DNA of 64,000 nt, from the NCBI GenBank assembly GCA_963792915.1, contig CAWBYD010000004.1, positions 478,070 through 542,069 on the forward strand, given 5' to 3'. Position numbers and translations under genes: made by a program. The stretch comes from Solirubrobacter sp963792915. GTDB lineage: Bacteria > Actinomycetota > Thermoleophilia > Solirubrobacterales > Solirubrobacteraceae. The stretch's first letter is position 1; every line of letters starts with the position of its first letter. The notes beneath the pieces were generated by a model. The model did no database searches, was not told the DNA's origin, and saw only the letters and a program-made list of their open reading frames with translations. Below, one piece after another: positions 52,208 through 59,887 of the stretch.

Positions 52208-54322
52208 TCAGCGCGCGGGCACTCCGGCCTCCAGCAGCGCCCTTGCCCCCTCCGCGGTGACGGGCGCGCCGATGTAGAAACCCTGGGCGAACTCGCAGCC
52301 GATCACCTTCAGGTAGTCCAGCTGCTCGCGGGTCTCGACGCCCTCGGCGATGACCTCGAGCCCGAGGTTGTGCGCGAGCCCGACGACGGCGCGGACGATC
52401 TCGAACGCTCCCGCGTCGTGACCGATCCCGCTCACCAGCGAGCGCGAGACCTTGATCGCGTCGCCCGGAAAGTGGTGGAGCATCCGCAGCGGCGAGGCGC
52501 CCGTGCCGAAGTCGTCGATGTGGGTGCGGACGCCGGCCGCCTCGAGCACGTGCTCGAGCACGCGGCGCGTCGCGTCGTCCCCGCGTCCGCGCGCGAGCGC
52601 GTGCTCGGAGACCTCGAGCCGCAGCGCGCGCGGGTCCAGGCCGGTCGTGCGCAGGACGGCGCGCAGCATCGACACGAATCCCGGCTCGGCGAGCTGGCGG
52701 CCGGACACGTTGACGCCCATCGTGAGCCCGGCGCCGCGCGGCAGTTGGCGCCACTGCACGAGCGCCTGACAGGCGGCCTCCAGCACCTGGCGCCCGAGCG
52801 GGACGGCCAGGCCGGTCTCCTCGGCGATCGCGACGAAGTCCGGCGGCTCGATCCTCCCCGCCCACCGGCGCAGGGCCTCGAACCCGACGACGCGGCCGGT
52901 CGCCGTCTGCACGATCGGCATGTAGACGACCTCGAGCTCCGCGCGTTCGATCGCCCCGCGCAGCTGGCCCTCCATGTCCAGGCGCCGGGTGACCTGCTCG
53001 TGCATCTCCGCGTCGAAGACCTTGTGGCGGCCCTTGCCGTCGGCCTTGGCGCGGTACATCGCGACGTCGGAGTCGCGCATCACCTGCGCGGGCGTGGAGT
53101 CCCCGGTGGCGAGCGCGATCCCGATGCTCGCGCCGACGAACAGCTCGCGCCCGTCCAGCAGGAACGGCGCGCGCAGGCTCTGCAGCACGCGCTCGGCGAT
53201 CACCGTCGCCTCGCGCGGGTCGCGCACGTCGTCGAGCAGGACCGTGAACTCGTCCCCGCTCATGCGCGCGACGGTGTCGTTGGGGCGCAGTGCGGCCTCG
53301 AGCCTGCGCGCCACCGCCTGCAGCAGCTGGTCGCCGACCGCGTGGCCGAGCGAGTCGTTGATGATCTTGAAGCGGTCGAGGTCCAGGAACAGCACGCCCG
53401 CGCAGCACTCCGGGTGGCGGCGCTGCGCGCGGCGGATCGACTGGTCGAGGCGGTCGAGGAAGAGCACCCGGTTCGGCAGTCCCGTCAGCGCGTCGTGGAG
53501 CGCGTCGTGCTGCAGGCGCCGTTCGGCCTCCCGGCGGTCGGTGATGTCGGTGAACGAGCCGACCATCCGGGTCGCGCGGCCGCCGCCCTCGCGGACCGCC
53601 GTGGCGCGTACGAGCATCCAGCGGTAGCCGCCGTCGCGGTGCTGGATCCGGTGCTCGTACTCGAAGTGCTCGCCGGCGGCGTTGGCCAGGTGCGTCTCGA
53701 GCGCCTGCGCGAGCGCCGCGCGGTCGTCAGGGTGCACGCGGCCGAGCCATTCCCCGCGGGTGACCCCGATCTCGTGCTCGGGATAGCCGAGCATCTGCTT
53801 CCAGCGCGGCGAGTAGAAGACGCGGTCGGCGGCCACGTCCCAGTCCCAGATGCCGTCGTTGGCGCCGCGCAGCGCCAGCGCCTGGCGTTCCTCGGAGTCG
53901 GCCAGGCGCCGCAGCGTGCGCTGGTGCTTCAGCGCATAGCGGATCGCGTGCTCGAGCCGGTCGGCGCTCAGGCCGGGAACGAGCAGGAAGTCGGCGATCC
54001 CCGCTTCCGCCGCCTCGGCGTCGGCCCGCCGGTCGGCGGTGTGGCTGAGCACGATGATCGGCGTGTCGGGCGCGTGGCGGACGAGGTTCTCGGCGACGTT
54101 GAGGCCGTCCGTGCCCGGCGGGTCGATCTCACGGTCCACGAGCACGACGTCGTGCAGGCCGGACTGCAGCGCCGCGAGCGCGTCGTCCGGGCTCGTGACG
54201 TGCTGCACCTGCGTCGTCGTGCCGGGGAACACCTTCAGCAGCGCGCGCACCGGCGCGTGGCGTGCGGCGTCCGCCGACACCGCTAAGACGCGCAGCGGGT
54301 CCGGCAGCGGTCCCGCCATCAC
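52208..54322 (-). CDS. Receiver-PAS-GGDEF-EAL cyclic di-GMP protein
   Basis: 704 residues. N-terminal receiver-like domain (about 1-130), PAS/PAC (about 145-270), a GGDEF domain whose motif reads SGDEF, and an EAL domain (about 445-690). EAL motifs: FEALRRW, NVSGRQL, LEVSEH, IDDFGTG, EVIAEGVET and QGFYIG are intact, but the KID motif reads IKVS (Asp to Ser). The EAL half probably cleaves c-di-GMP. The GGDEF half may be regulatory. Overlaps the upstream receiver gene by 4 nt, so a phosphorelay link is likely. Confidence 0.88.
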   Translation of the reverse strand: MMAGPLPDPLRVLAVSADAARHAPVRALLKVFPGTTTQVQHVTSPDDALAALQSGLHDVVLVDREIDPPGTDGLNVAENLVRHAPDTPIIVLSHTADRRADAEAAEAGIADFLLVPGLSADRLEHAIRYALKHQRTLRRLADSEERQALALRGANDGIWDWDVAADRVFYSPRWKQMLGYPEHEIGVTRGEWLGRVHPDDRAALAQALETHLANAAGEHFEYEHRIQHRDGGYRWMLVRATAVREGGGRATRMVGSFTDITDRREAERRLQHDALHDALTGLPNRVLFLDRLDQSIRRAQRRHPECCAGVLFLDLDRFKIINDSLGHAVGDQLLQAVARRLEAALRPNDTVARMSGDEFTVLLDDVRDPREATVIAERVLQSLRAPFLLDGRELFVGASIGIALATGDSTPAQVMRDSDVAMYRAKADGKGRHKVFDAEMHEQVTRRLDMEGQLRGAIERAELEVVYMPIVQTATGRVVGFEALRRWAGRIEPPDFVAIAEETGLAVPLGRQVLEAACQALVQWRQLPRGAGLTMGVNVSGRQLAEPGFVSMLRAVLRTTGLDPRALRLEVSEHALARGRGDDATRRVLEHVLEAAGVRTHIDDFGTGASPLRMLHHFPGDAIKVSRSLVSGIGHDAGAFEIVRAVVGLAHNLGLEVIAEGVETREQLDYLKVIGCEFAQGFYIGAPVTAEGARALLEAGVPAR

Positions 54323-54849
54323 GCCGCCGCCGGCGGAAGCTCCGCCGTCTCGAGCCAGTACGCGGTGAAGACCTTCATCAGCCGCACGAGCGCGAGGAAG
54401 GTCACCGGCTTGACGATGTACGTGTTCACGCCCGCCTCGTAGGCCGCCGCGACCGTCGGGGGCTCGTCGTCCGCCCCCAGCGCGACGATCGGGATCGGCT
54501 GCGTCGCCGGGTTCTGCTTGAGCGCGCGGATCGCCTCGGCGCCGGCCGGAGCGCCGGGCAGCGCCGCGTCGATCACGATCAGCGAGGGAAACGGTCTCAG
54601 CGCGCCGTCCGGTGCGCCGTCCCGCTGGAGATACGCGAGCAATTCGGTGCCGTCGGCGACCATCCGCAGGTCCGTCGCGCTGCGACCTTCCAGGAGCGCG
54701 TCCCGAGCCATGGCGCGAAAATCCTCGCTCGCATCCGCAAACAGGATTGTCGGCAAACTCGGCACCCGCGCACGCTGAAAGCGTTCGGTCACGCGCATCC
54801 CCCGAGAACCTGGGGGCGGAGGACCGTCCGTGGCCACCGCATCACTCAT
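54319..54849 (-). CDS. Single-domain response regulator (receiver)
   Basis: 176 residues. After a 30-residue Pro-rich start, a receiver fold: FADASEDFRAM, LIVIDAALPG with the phospho-acceptor Asp, and a YIVKPV lysine. No output domain follows, so it acts by protein contact, presumably on the GGDEF-EAL protein whose gene overlaps its stop. A GAGGAG ribosome site (54858-54853) precedes the ATG by 3 nt. Confidence 0.82.
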   Translation of the reverse strand: MSDAVATDGPPPPGSRGMRVTERFQRARVPSLPTILFADASEDFRAMARDALLEGRSATDLRMVADGTELLAYLQRDGAPDGALRPFPSLIVIDAALPGAPAGAEAIRALKQNPATQPIPIVALGADDEPPTVAAAYEAGVNTYIVKPVTFLALVRLMKVFTAYWLETAELPPAAA

Positions 54850-54991
54850 TCACTCCTCGAATTCCGGTCAAGGCGCGCCGGAGCCCCCGACGCTTGTCAC
54901 ACCGAATCTAGGCGGCTCGGAAAGTCCGAGCAATGCGCCGCTGCCAAGTTCGGCGGATGTACGAGCGCGTCCGGCCCAGAATTCGGTTTAG

Positions 54992-55960
54992 TCAGGCGCG
55001 GTTGGCGCAGCGCGGGTCGAACGTGAAGCGCGGGGCGCACGTTGTCCGCGCTGACCATTTGCTCTCGAACGACGTCGCGAACGCCGCGAGCGCGCGGTCC
55101 TGCGCCTCGGACTTCAGTTTTGCCGTCGCCGTGTCGATCTGGCGCGCGCGCGTGACCGGCCGGCGCGGGTAGATGCGCGTGACCGCGAACACGTAGTAGC
55201 CGAACTTGGTGTGCACCGGCCCCTCGAGGCGCAGCCGGTGGGCGGCGAACAGCTTCTTGGCCAGCCGCGGCTCGACGTTGCTGCGCCGGAGCTTGGACTG
55301 AAAGCCGCCCCGGGCCTTGGAGACCTCGTCGAGGCTGAACCGCCGGGCGACCTGATCGAACGGAGCGCCGCCGGCCAGCTGGCGGTACGCCGCCCGCGCG
55401 TCGTCGCGATGGGCGGTGAAGATCATCAGCGCGTCGCGGCGCTCGGGGATGAAGCGCGGGTGCTGGTCGACGTAGCGCGCGACGATCTGCGGCGTCACCG
55501 CGTCGACCGCGGGCGTGGCGGCGCGGGCCTTGAGCTTCGTCGCGAGCAGGTCCTGGCGCGAGCGCTCGAGCAGGTCCGCGCGCGTCTGACCCGTCTGCAC
55601 GAGGTAGCGGCGGTACTGGGCGATGTGCGGAAACAGCTGCGGCCGCTGGCGGTTCAGGGCCCGCGACACCTCGCGGTCGGTCACCGTGATGCCCTGCTCC
55701 TGCGCCTCGGCGCGCAGGTAGGCGCCGTTGAGCAGCGTGTCCATCGCCTCGAGCTGGAGGTCCTGGAACGTCGGCCTGCCGGGCACCGTGCGGCGCGCGA
55801 CGTGCAGCCAGTGCGCGAGGTCGTCCTCGCTCGCCGTCACCGGGCCCTGGTTCGTGGCGACGGTGAACACGGGGGGCGAGGGCGCCTGCGCGCCCGCGGG
55901 CGCGGGCGCGCCGGCGATCAGCACGGTGGCCGCCCCCGCGGCTAGGACTCCTCCACGCAC
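54992..55960 (-). CDS. PpiC/SurA-like peptidyl-prolyl isomerase or foldase
   Basis: About 322 residues from the GTG at 55960. The N-terminal hydrophobic segment (VLAAGAATVLIAGAPAPAGAQ) is a signal sequence or lipid anchor. A SurA-like chaperone helix bundle follows (about 45-190) and then a parvulin-type PpiC region (about 195-275, HRDDARAAYRQLAGGAPFDQVARRFS, KFGYYVFAVTRI). It should help fold exported proteins outside the membrane. The start is uncertain; an upstream ATG at 56029 would add a basic, unlikely extension. Confidence 0.75.
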   Translation of the reverse strand: MRGGVLAAGAATVLIAGAPAPAGAQAPSPPVFTVATNQGPVTASEDDLAHWLHVARRTVPGRPTFQDLQLEAMDTLLNGAYLRAEAQEQGITVTDREVSRALNRQRPQLFPHIAQYRRYLVQTGQTRADLLERSRQDLLATKLKARAATPAVDAVTPQIVARYVDQHPRFIPERRDALMIFTAHRDDARAAYRQLAGGAPFDQVARRFSLDEVSKARGGFQSKLRRSNVEPRLAKKLFAAHRLRLEGPVHTKFGYYVFAVTRIYPRRPVTRARQIDTATAKLKSEAQDRALAAFATSFESKWSARTTCAPRFTFDPRCANRA

Positions 55961-56091
55961 CCGGCCGATGCTAGCCGCGGGTCGCGCGCAGTCCGCTGAA
56001 ATCGCGGCTCGCGCGGTGCCTGGCTGCATCTCGCCTCGCTCTCGTGTTCCGCTCGGGCGGGCTGTCACGCGGGCGCTACTTCGCTACCCTG

Positions 56092-56152
56092 CGCGCTGCG
56101 CCGACGTAGCTCAGTTGGTAGAGCACTTCACTCGTAAGGTCGGCGCAGCGCG
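56092..56152. repeat. 14-bp perfect inverted repeat bracketing the tRNA remnant
   Basis: The arm at 56092-56105 includes the first six bases of the tRNA gene and its upstream flank. The arm at 56139-56152 is its exact reverse complement and replaces the 3' half of the tRNA. The two arms could fold with the tRNA 5' half as loop. Confidence 0.7.
56100..56137 (+). pseudogene. 5' half of a tRNA-Thr(CGU) gene, broken after the anticodon loop
   Basis: Acceptor 5' strand GCCGACG, D-arm (AGCTCAGTTGGTAGAGC) and anticodon stem-loop start CTTCA-CTCGTAA with anticodon CGT are all canonical for tRNA-Thr. The expected TGAAG that would pair with CTTCA, the variable loop and T-arm (GGTTCGA-type) are missing. 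The next bases are GGTCGGCGCAGC; GTCGGC here resembles the 3' acceptor strand but lies in the inverted repeat. No T-arm was found downstream by eye. Marks the left edge of the accessory region. Confidence 0.75.
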
Positions 56153-56531
56153 GATTTGGAGGGCTCTCGGAGGGCCTTCGGAGCGCTGAAGCATCGCAGT
56201 TGCGCGGGTTTGCGGGCCGCTGGCGTCGACCGCCCGATCTGGCGGCATCCTGCGCGACCCGGCGTGCGTGTGCACGGGGTGTGCATGGCCCGGGCGGCCG
56301 CCGCGGGTGGGTGAAGCGTCGCCTGCTCGCGGTCCACGTTGACGAATCCCGCCGTTGCCGATCCGTCCCGGCACGCGAGGGCCTGACCACGCCCGTATCT
56401 GTCGTTCGCGTCCGCTGGCTACGGTTCGGCGCTCGGGCCTCGCGACCGGCGGCGCGCCTCGCGACCCCGCTCCCCTCGATGCCCGCCGTTGACGTGTACG
56501 CCGCGGTGAGGGCTAGGCTCGACCGTCGTGG
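56153..56531. other. Gene-poor stretch after the tRNA remnant
   Basis: About 380 bp of mixed sequence. Open frames here give low-complexity Arg/Pro-rich translations without recognisable domains, and none has a convincing start. I see no RNA gene, repeat or promoter. Confidence 0.4.
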
Positions 56532-56738
56532 TCAGGACGTCTTGCGGCGTCTGATCAGCCGGAGGCCCACGTCGAACATGATGATCAGGAAGGCGCCGAT
56601 CACCCCGAGCCCGAGTGCGAACGGGACGCCTTCCTCGTCGAACCATGACCACACGAAGTAGGTGGCGATGACGAGGTATGCGGTCGCGACGAGCAGGTCG
56701 AACGAGCGTCGGGGGTTCGGCTGCGGCGGGCGGGTCAT
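56532..56738 (-). CDS. Small two-helix membrane protein
   Basis: 68 residues from the ATG at 56738. A basic-proline N-terminus (TRPPQPNPRRS) leads to two membrane helices (about 13-32 and 40-60) and a basic tail (RLIRRRKTS). No family assigned. Composition and hydrophobic pattern favour a real gene; small membrane proteins of this sort can be toxins, regulators or accessory to islands. Confidence 0.5.
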   Translation of the reverse strand: MTRPPQPNPRRSFDLLVATAYLVIATYFVWSWFDEEGVPFALGLGVIGAFLIIMFDVGLRLIRRRKTS

Positions 56739-56750
56739 CGGATCAGGCAA

Positions 56751-57117
56751 GTGGTCGGCTGGTGGCGACGGGCACGATAGGGGGTTGGGGCTCGGGTGGG
56801 ACGGTCGTCTTGAGATCCGCCTCGGGGCCCTGGCTTGCTGAGGGTCCTCGTGCGAGTCCGGTCCTCGTCGTTGGCGCCGGCGAGGACGCGAGCGAAGCGA
56901 GCGCCCGCAGCCGGCGCGGCGGCGGCGAAGCCGCCGCCCTTGATGGTCGTAGAGAAGGTCTTCACCCCGCGGGTGCCTGACGCGGGGAGCTCGCTGAAGC
57001 CTGGATAGACCCGACCGAAACTGGCTATGGCGCTGCGGTACCTGCGATGGCCGGCAAGGCCGCGAAGGGCTGCAGGCTGTGGGTTCGGCGCTGTGCCGCC
57101 GATAACTCCCGTACTAT
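56751..57117. other. Gene-poor stretch with two GC-rich hairpins
   Basis: No convincing gene. It contains a 9-bp stem with GAA loop (56918-56938) and a 7-bp stem CCCCGCG/CGCGGGG (56965-56987). These resemble terminator or 3'-end structures but their gene is unclear. Confidence 0.4.
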
Positions 57118-57158
57118 GGTTCGCCCCTGGTTCGCATTGCGGTTCGCTTTCGGTTGCG
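57118..57158. repeat. Helically phased GGTT iterons over the cassette promoter
   Basis: GGTTCGC at 57118-57124, 57129-57135 and 57141-57147, and GGTTGCG at 57152-57158, spaced 11, 12 and 11 bp. About one helical turn per repeat places them on the same DNA face. They overlap the -35 and reach the -10, a typical repressor or autoregulator array. Confidence 0.6.
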
Positions 57159-57166
57159 CTTAGTAT
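57137..57166 (+). promoter_or_regulatory. Putative promoter of the three-gene cassette
   Basis: -35 TTGCGG (57137-57142), 18-bp spacer, -10 TAGTAT (57161-57166). The ATG is 30 nt downstream, preceded by GGAGG (57188-57192). Unlike backbone genes, this is a leadered arrangement. Confidence 0.5.
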
Positions 57167-57196
57167 CTACGGACAGACTGTGGCTATGGAGGACAT

Positions 57197-58087
57197 ATGA
57201 CCCACGACGCATCAGGCGTTCAGGAGGAGAGATGGCAGTCGGGGTATCCAGACAAAGACCGCGAGATCTATCCTGCCGCTCCGCTGCGCTTCGTGGCGTT
57301 CGAGTTGACGTTCCCGCCGGTGCCGTCTCTGCAGGACGAGACCGCTAAGCGAGAGATCTATGCGCGGCTTCGTGGGACTTTTCCGATCCCAGCGGCGACA
57401 CCCGCGTCGATGGGCGGGTTCAGCCTGCAACTGTCGCCGACGGGCGTAGCGGCGCCGGCGCCCCTACGGGCCGGAAGCTTTGCGGGCTTGGCGACTGGCC
57501 TGCGGATGATGAATCGCGACCGCACGGCGAGCGCAACGCTCAATGCGGATTCCATCCTCGTTGAAACCTCGGCGTACGTCCGTTATGAAGATTTCCGGGA
57601 GATGGTCAGGGTTGCGCTGGAAGCGTTGGTGGCTGTAGAGGAGCTGCCTGGAGTGCAGCGAATCGGTCTGCGTTACATCGATGAAGTCCGCATCCCGGAG
57701 GTCGAGCGCCCAGCAGACTGGGCACCCTACGTTGCGCCGTGCCTGCAGGGACCCGTTTCGCTGATCAACGCGGATGCCAAGGTGACGCAGGGCCTTGTCG
57801 AATACCAGCTCGCGGAGCAGAGGGCGCTGATCTTGCGGTACGGCGCAACGAGTGGCTGGAGCGTCGACCCGAACGGCCCGTTGCGACTGAAGTCAGCTGC
57901 GAGCGGCCCGTACTTCCTTCTCGACATAGACAGCTTCTGGTCGTCGCTCGAGGATCTGGTCCCGGAGTTCTCGCTTGACGTGGCGCTCACGCTCTGCAAT
58001 GAACTCCATTTGCCTGTTCGACAAGTCTTCGAGGCTGCCATTACAGACAAGCTCCGAAATGACGTGTTGCGAAAGGATCCCGTGTGA
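57197..58087 (+). CDS. TIGR04255-like family protein, first gene of the accessory cassette
   Basis: 296 residues. It opens with YPAAPLRFVAFELTFPPVP, the start pattern of the sporadically distributed TIGR04255 proteins. A predicted alpha/beta repeat follows with YVRYEDFREMVRVALEALVAVEELPGVQRIGLRYIDEVRIP, another recurring block of that family. No catalytic motif is evident and the biochemical role is unknown. GC is lower than the backbone (about 60% in a sampled 60-base stretch). ATG supported by GGAGG four nt upstream. Overlaps the next gene by 4 nt. Assignment to the family is from memory of its sequence style and should be checked by HMM. Confidence 0.65.
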   Translation: MTHDASGVQEERWQSGYPDKDREIYPAAPLRFVAFELTFPPVPSLQDETAKREIYARLRGTFPIPAATPASMGGFSLQLSPTGVAAPAPLRAGSFAGLATGLRMMNRDRTASATLNADSILVETSAYVRYEDFREMVRVALEALVAVEELPGVQRIGLRYIDEVRIPEVERPADWAPYVAPCLQGPVSLINADAKVTQGLVEYQLAEQRALILRYGATSGWSVDPNGPLRLKSAASGPYFLLDIDSFWSSLEDLVPEFSLDVALTLCNELHLPVRQVFEAAITDKLRNDVLRKDPV

Positions 58088-58722
58088 CCGACGTTGTCGA
58101 CAAGTCGACGGCTGGCGAAGCGCCCCAGGTCCATCGGTTGAGCGATCGGCGGCAGACAGGGGGCTCGGCTCTGAACGATTGGTCCGCGCTTCGCGATCGA
58201 GTTGGAATCCTTGATCGCGAGGTTGCGGACGGGTACCGCGGTGTGCGTCGGCGGCAGCTCGATGAACGCACCACCGTAATCGCCCAGCGCGAGCCGCGGG
58301 AGTTGCTCGACGAGCTCGCAACTGCGTGGGGTCTGTCTTGGGCGCTGATCGCGCGCTTGGTTGGCGTGACCTCGGCGGCCGTTCGAAAGTGGCGACGTGG
58401 GGAGAGCATCACCGGTGACAACCGCCGCGGGATCGCCCGCGTCATCGCGTTTCTGGAGTCGGTGACGCAGTCCGCGAACCCGCTCAGTGACGTGGCCTCC
58501 TGGCTCGAGATGCCCATCTCGGATGACACGGACTATTCGGCCATCGACCTCTATGGCGCCGGCGAACTCGACCTGGTTCTGGACCTGGCCGCACAGGCGA
58601 TCGGAGCGCACGACGCCCTCGATCGTTTCGACCCAGCGTGGCGCGACAAGGCCGACCGGCGTTTCACTGTCATCGAGGCCCCCGACGGGCTGCCGGCGAT
58701 CGTTGACGTCGACGACCGTTGA
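58084..58722 (+). CDS. HTH protein with MbcA/ParS-like C-terminal domain
   Basis: 212 residues. A central helix-turn-helix (WGLSWALIARLVGVTSAAVRKWRRG, about 81-105) is followed by NPLSDVASWLEMPISDDTDYSAIDLYGAGELDLVLDLAAQ. That region follows the pattern WL-x-P ... P/S-x-D-L ... G-x(3,4)-V-x-x-L of the DUF2384 antitoxin domain (MbcA/ParS type). In such proteins the partner is normally a RES-domain toxin, but neither neighbour looks like RES. It probably binds DNA and could recognise the phased GGTT repeats upstream of the operon. GTG start overlapping the previous stop by 4 nt. Confidence 0.6.
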   Translation: MTDVVDKSTAGEAPQVHRLSDRRQTGGSALNDWSALRDRVGILDREVADGYRGVRRRQLDERTTVIAQREPRELLDELATAWGLSWALIARLVGVTSAAVRKWRRGESITGDNRRGIARVIAFLESVTQSANPLSDVASWLEMPISDDTDYSAIDLYGAGELDLVLDLAAQAIGAHDALDRFDPAWRDKADRRFTVIEAPDGLPAIVDVDDR

Positions 58723-58745
58723 GTCGTGTGTTGGCGTAGACGCGA

Positions 58746-59447
58746 ATGGGGGACTTCCTCGATCGACCCGCCGAAGCGGACGCGCTCTATATCGATCGCG
58801 GTAACCCCGTTCGGCCATGGCGGCCGATCATGCAGGGAGACGTGTTCGAGGGCGTGGCTATCCCCAACGCCCGGGAACACCGCGCGATTCTCCTGATGAC
58901 GCATCCCTGCACGATGCGCGGTGCGGCGGGTCAGCTGAAGCCGGTGCTGCAGGCTGCCCCGCTGGTCGAATACCAAGCGGTCCCGTTGGATCAATGGGCG
59001 ACGGGCCACTTGCGGGTGTTCCCGCTCCCGGACCTCGATGATGGCGCGCCGTGCGCCGCCCTGCTCGAGCAAGTCGGCCTCTTTAGGACGGAGGAGCTCG
59101 ACATCAATCGACGTATCGCGACACTGTCAGAAGACGGCATACTGTTGCTCCAACAGCGATTCGTGATGTGCTTGACGCGCGCGAGAATTTCGCTTCCGCG
59201 GCTTGATGAGGCATCTCGCCATGTGCTTGAGGAAGCCGAACTGCTCGAAGCGTGGAACGAGACGCTGGCGCAGCCGCGGGTCAATGCAGGCGAGGACCGG
59301 GACACCGTGCTGAACGAGGAAGCCGAGCAGTTCGATGCGTTCCTAAGGACCGGCGATCCGGAACTCCGGTCGGGTCTGAAGGCGGCCGCTGGCCGAGCGG
59401 CGGTGCGGCGCGCGGTCCGACAGGAGATCGTGGCCCGTTCCTCGTGA
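58746..59447 (+). CDS. Protein of unknown function, third gene of the cassette
   Basis: 233 residues, family not recognised. The N-terminal region has MQGDVFEGVAIP (about 29-40) and LLMTHPCTMRG (about 49-59), a pattern I associate with uncharacterised accessory proteins that carry a GD-x-F ... SH/TH-x-C core. A His-Cys pair in a buried strand could bind a metal or act as nucleophile. The C-terminal 80 residues are helical and charged. 23 nt separate it from the HTH gene, in the same operon direction. It may be the effector of the cassette, by elimination only. Confidence 0.5.
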   Translation: MGDFLDRPAEADALYIDRGNPVRPWRPIMQGDVFEGVAIPNAREHRAILLMTHPCTMRGAAGQLKPVLQAAPLVEYQAVPLDQWATGHLRVFPLPDLDDGAPCAALLEQVGLFRTEELDINRRIATLSEDGILLLQQRFVMCLTRARISLPRLDEASRHVLEEAELLEAWNETLAQPRVNAGEDRDTVLNEEAEQFDAFLRTGDPELRSGLKAAAGRAAVRRAVRQEIVARSS

Positions 59448-59887
59448 GGATGCCGCGCCGCGCCGCGCGATCACGGGGCTGGCAGTACGCCGACGCCACG
59501 TTGGAACCTTATGACTGCGGCACGAGAACGCTGCCGTGGTAGCCCCGCGCTCCCGCGCGCCGCTGTGGCGGCAGGCATGCCAGAAGCGTGACGTGATGCG
59601 CTCGCCTCTCGCGCGAGAGGTCGCTCGCGGCGCGTGGCTGCCGGAACACAACTCGCCGCGACCGACTGCTGGCGACGGCGTGTTTGACGCGGAGTGAGAG
59701 GCACTCCCAGCGAGCCCGCACGCGGCAACGGCGCATCCTCGCCAGAGCAGACCATGAACCCGGGCAACGTCTACGAAACCTAGGGCCGAGTGTCAGCATC
59801 AGCCGGGACTCGACAGGTGTCTTGCCTCGGGAGATGCCTTACACCGGTGCCGCGGTTGATGCCCGCGCGGCGTAGTGACAGTGCGGC
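59448..59887. other. 440-bp gap without a recognisable gene
   Basis: Lies between the convergent ends of the cassette and the gene at 59888-61069. Frames on both strands give low-complexity or short translations with no domain. No RNA or repeat seen. Confidence 0.4.

Noticed and set aside
56100..56144. Intron-containing but functional tRNA (break is at a classic intron position)
   Set aside because: No matching 3' half with T-arm and acceptor strand was found downstream by eye, and the following bases form an inverted repeat with the tRNA start. Cannot be fully excluded without a covariance-model scan.
56200..56965. Other small frames in the gap after the tRNA remnant
   Set aside because: Low-complexity Arg/Pro/Gly translations, no ribosome sites, no hydrophobic or domain pattern; only the two-helix protein at 56532-56738 looks real.
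58746..59447. RES-domain toxin partner of the MbcA/ParS-like protein
   Set aside because: No Arg-Glu-Ser arrangement or NAD-binding pattern of RES domains could be recognised.
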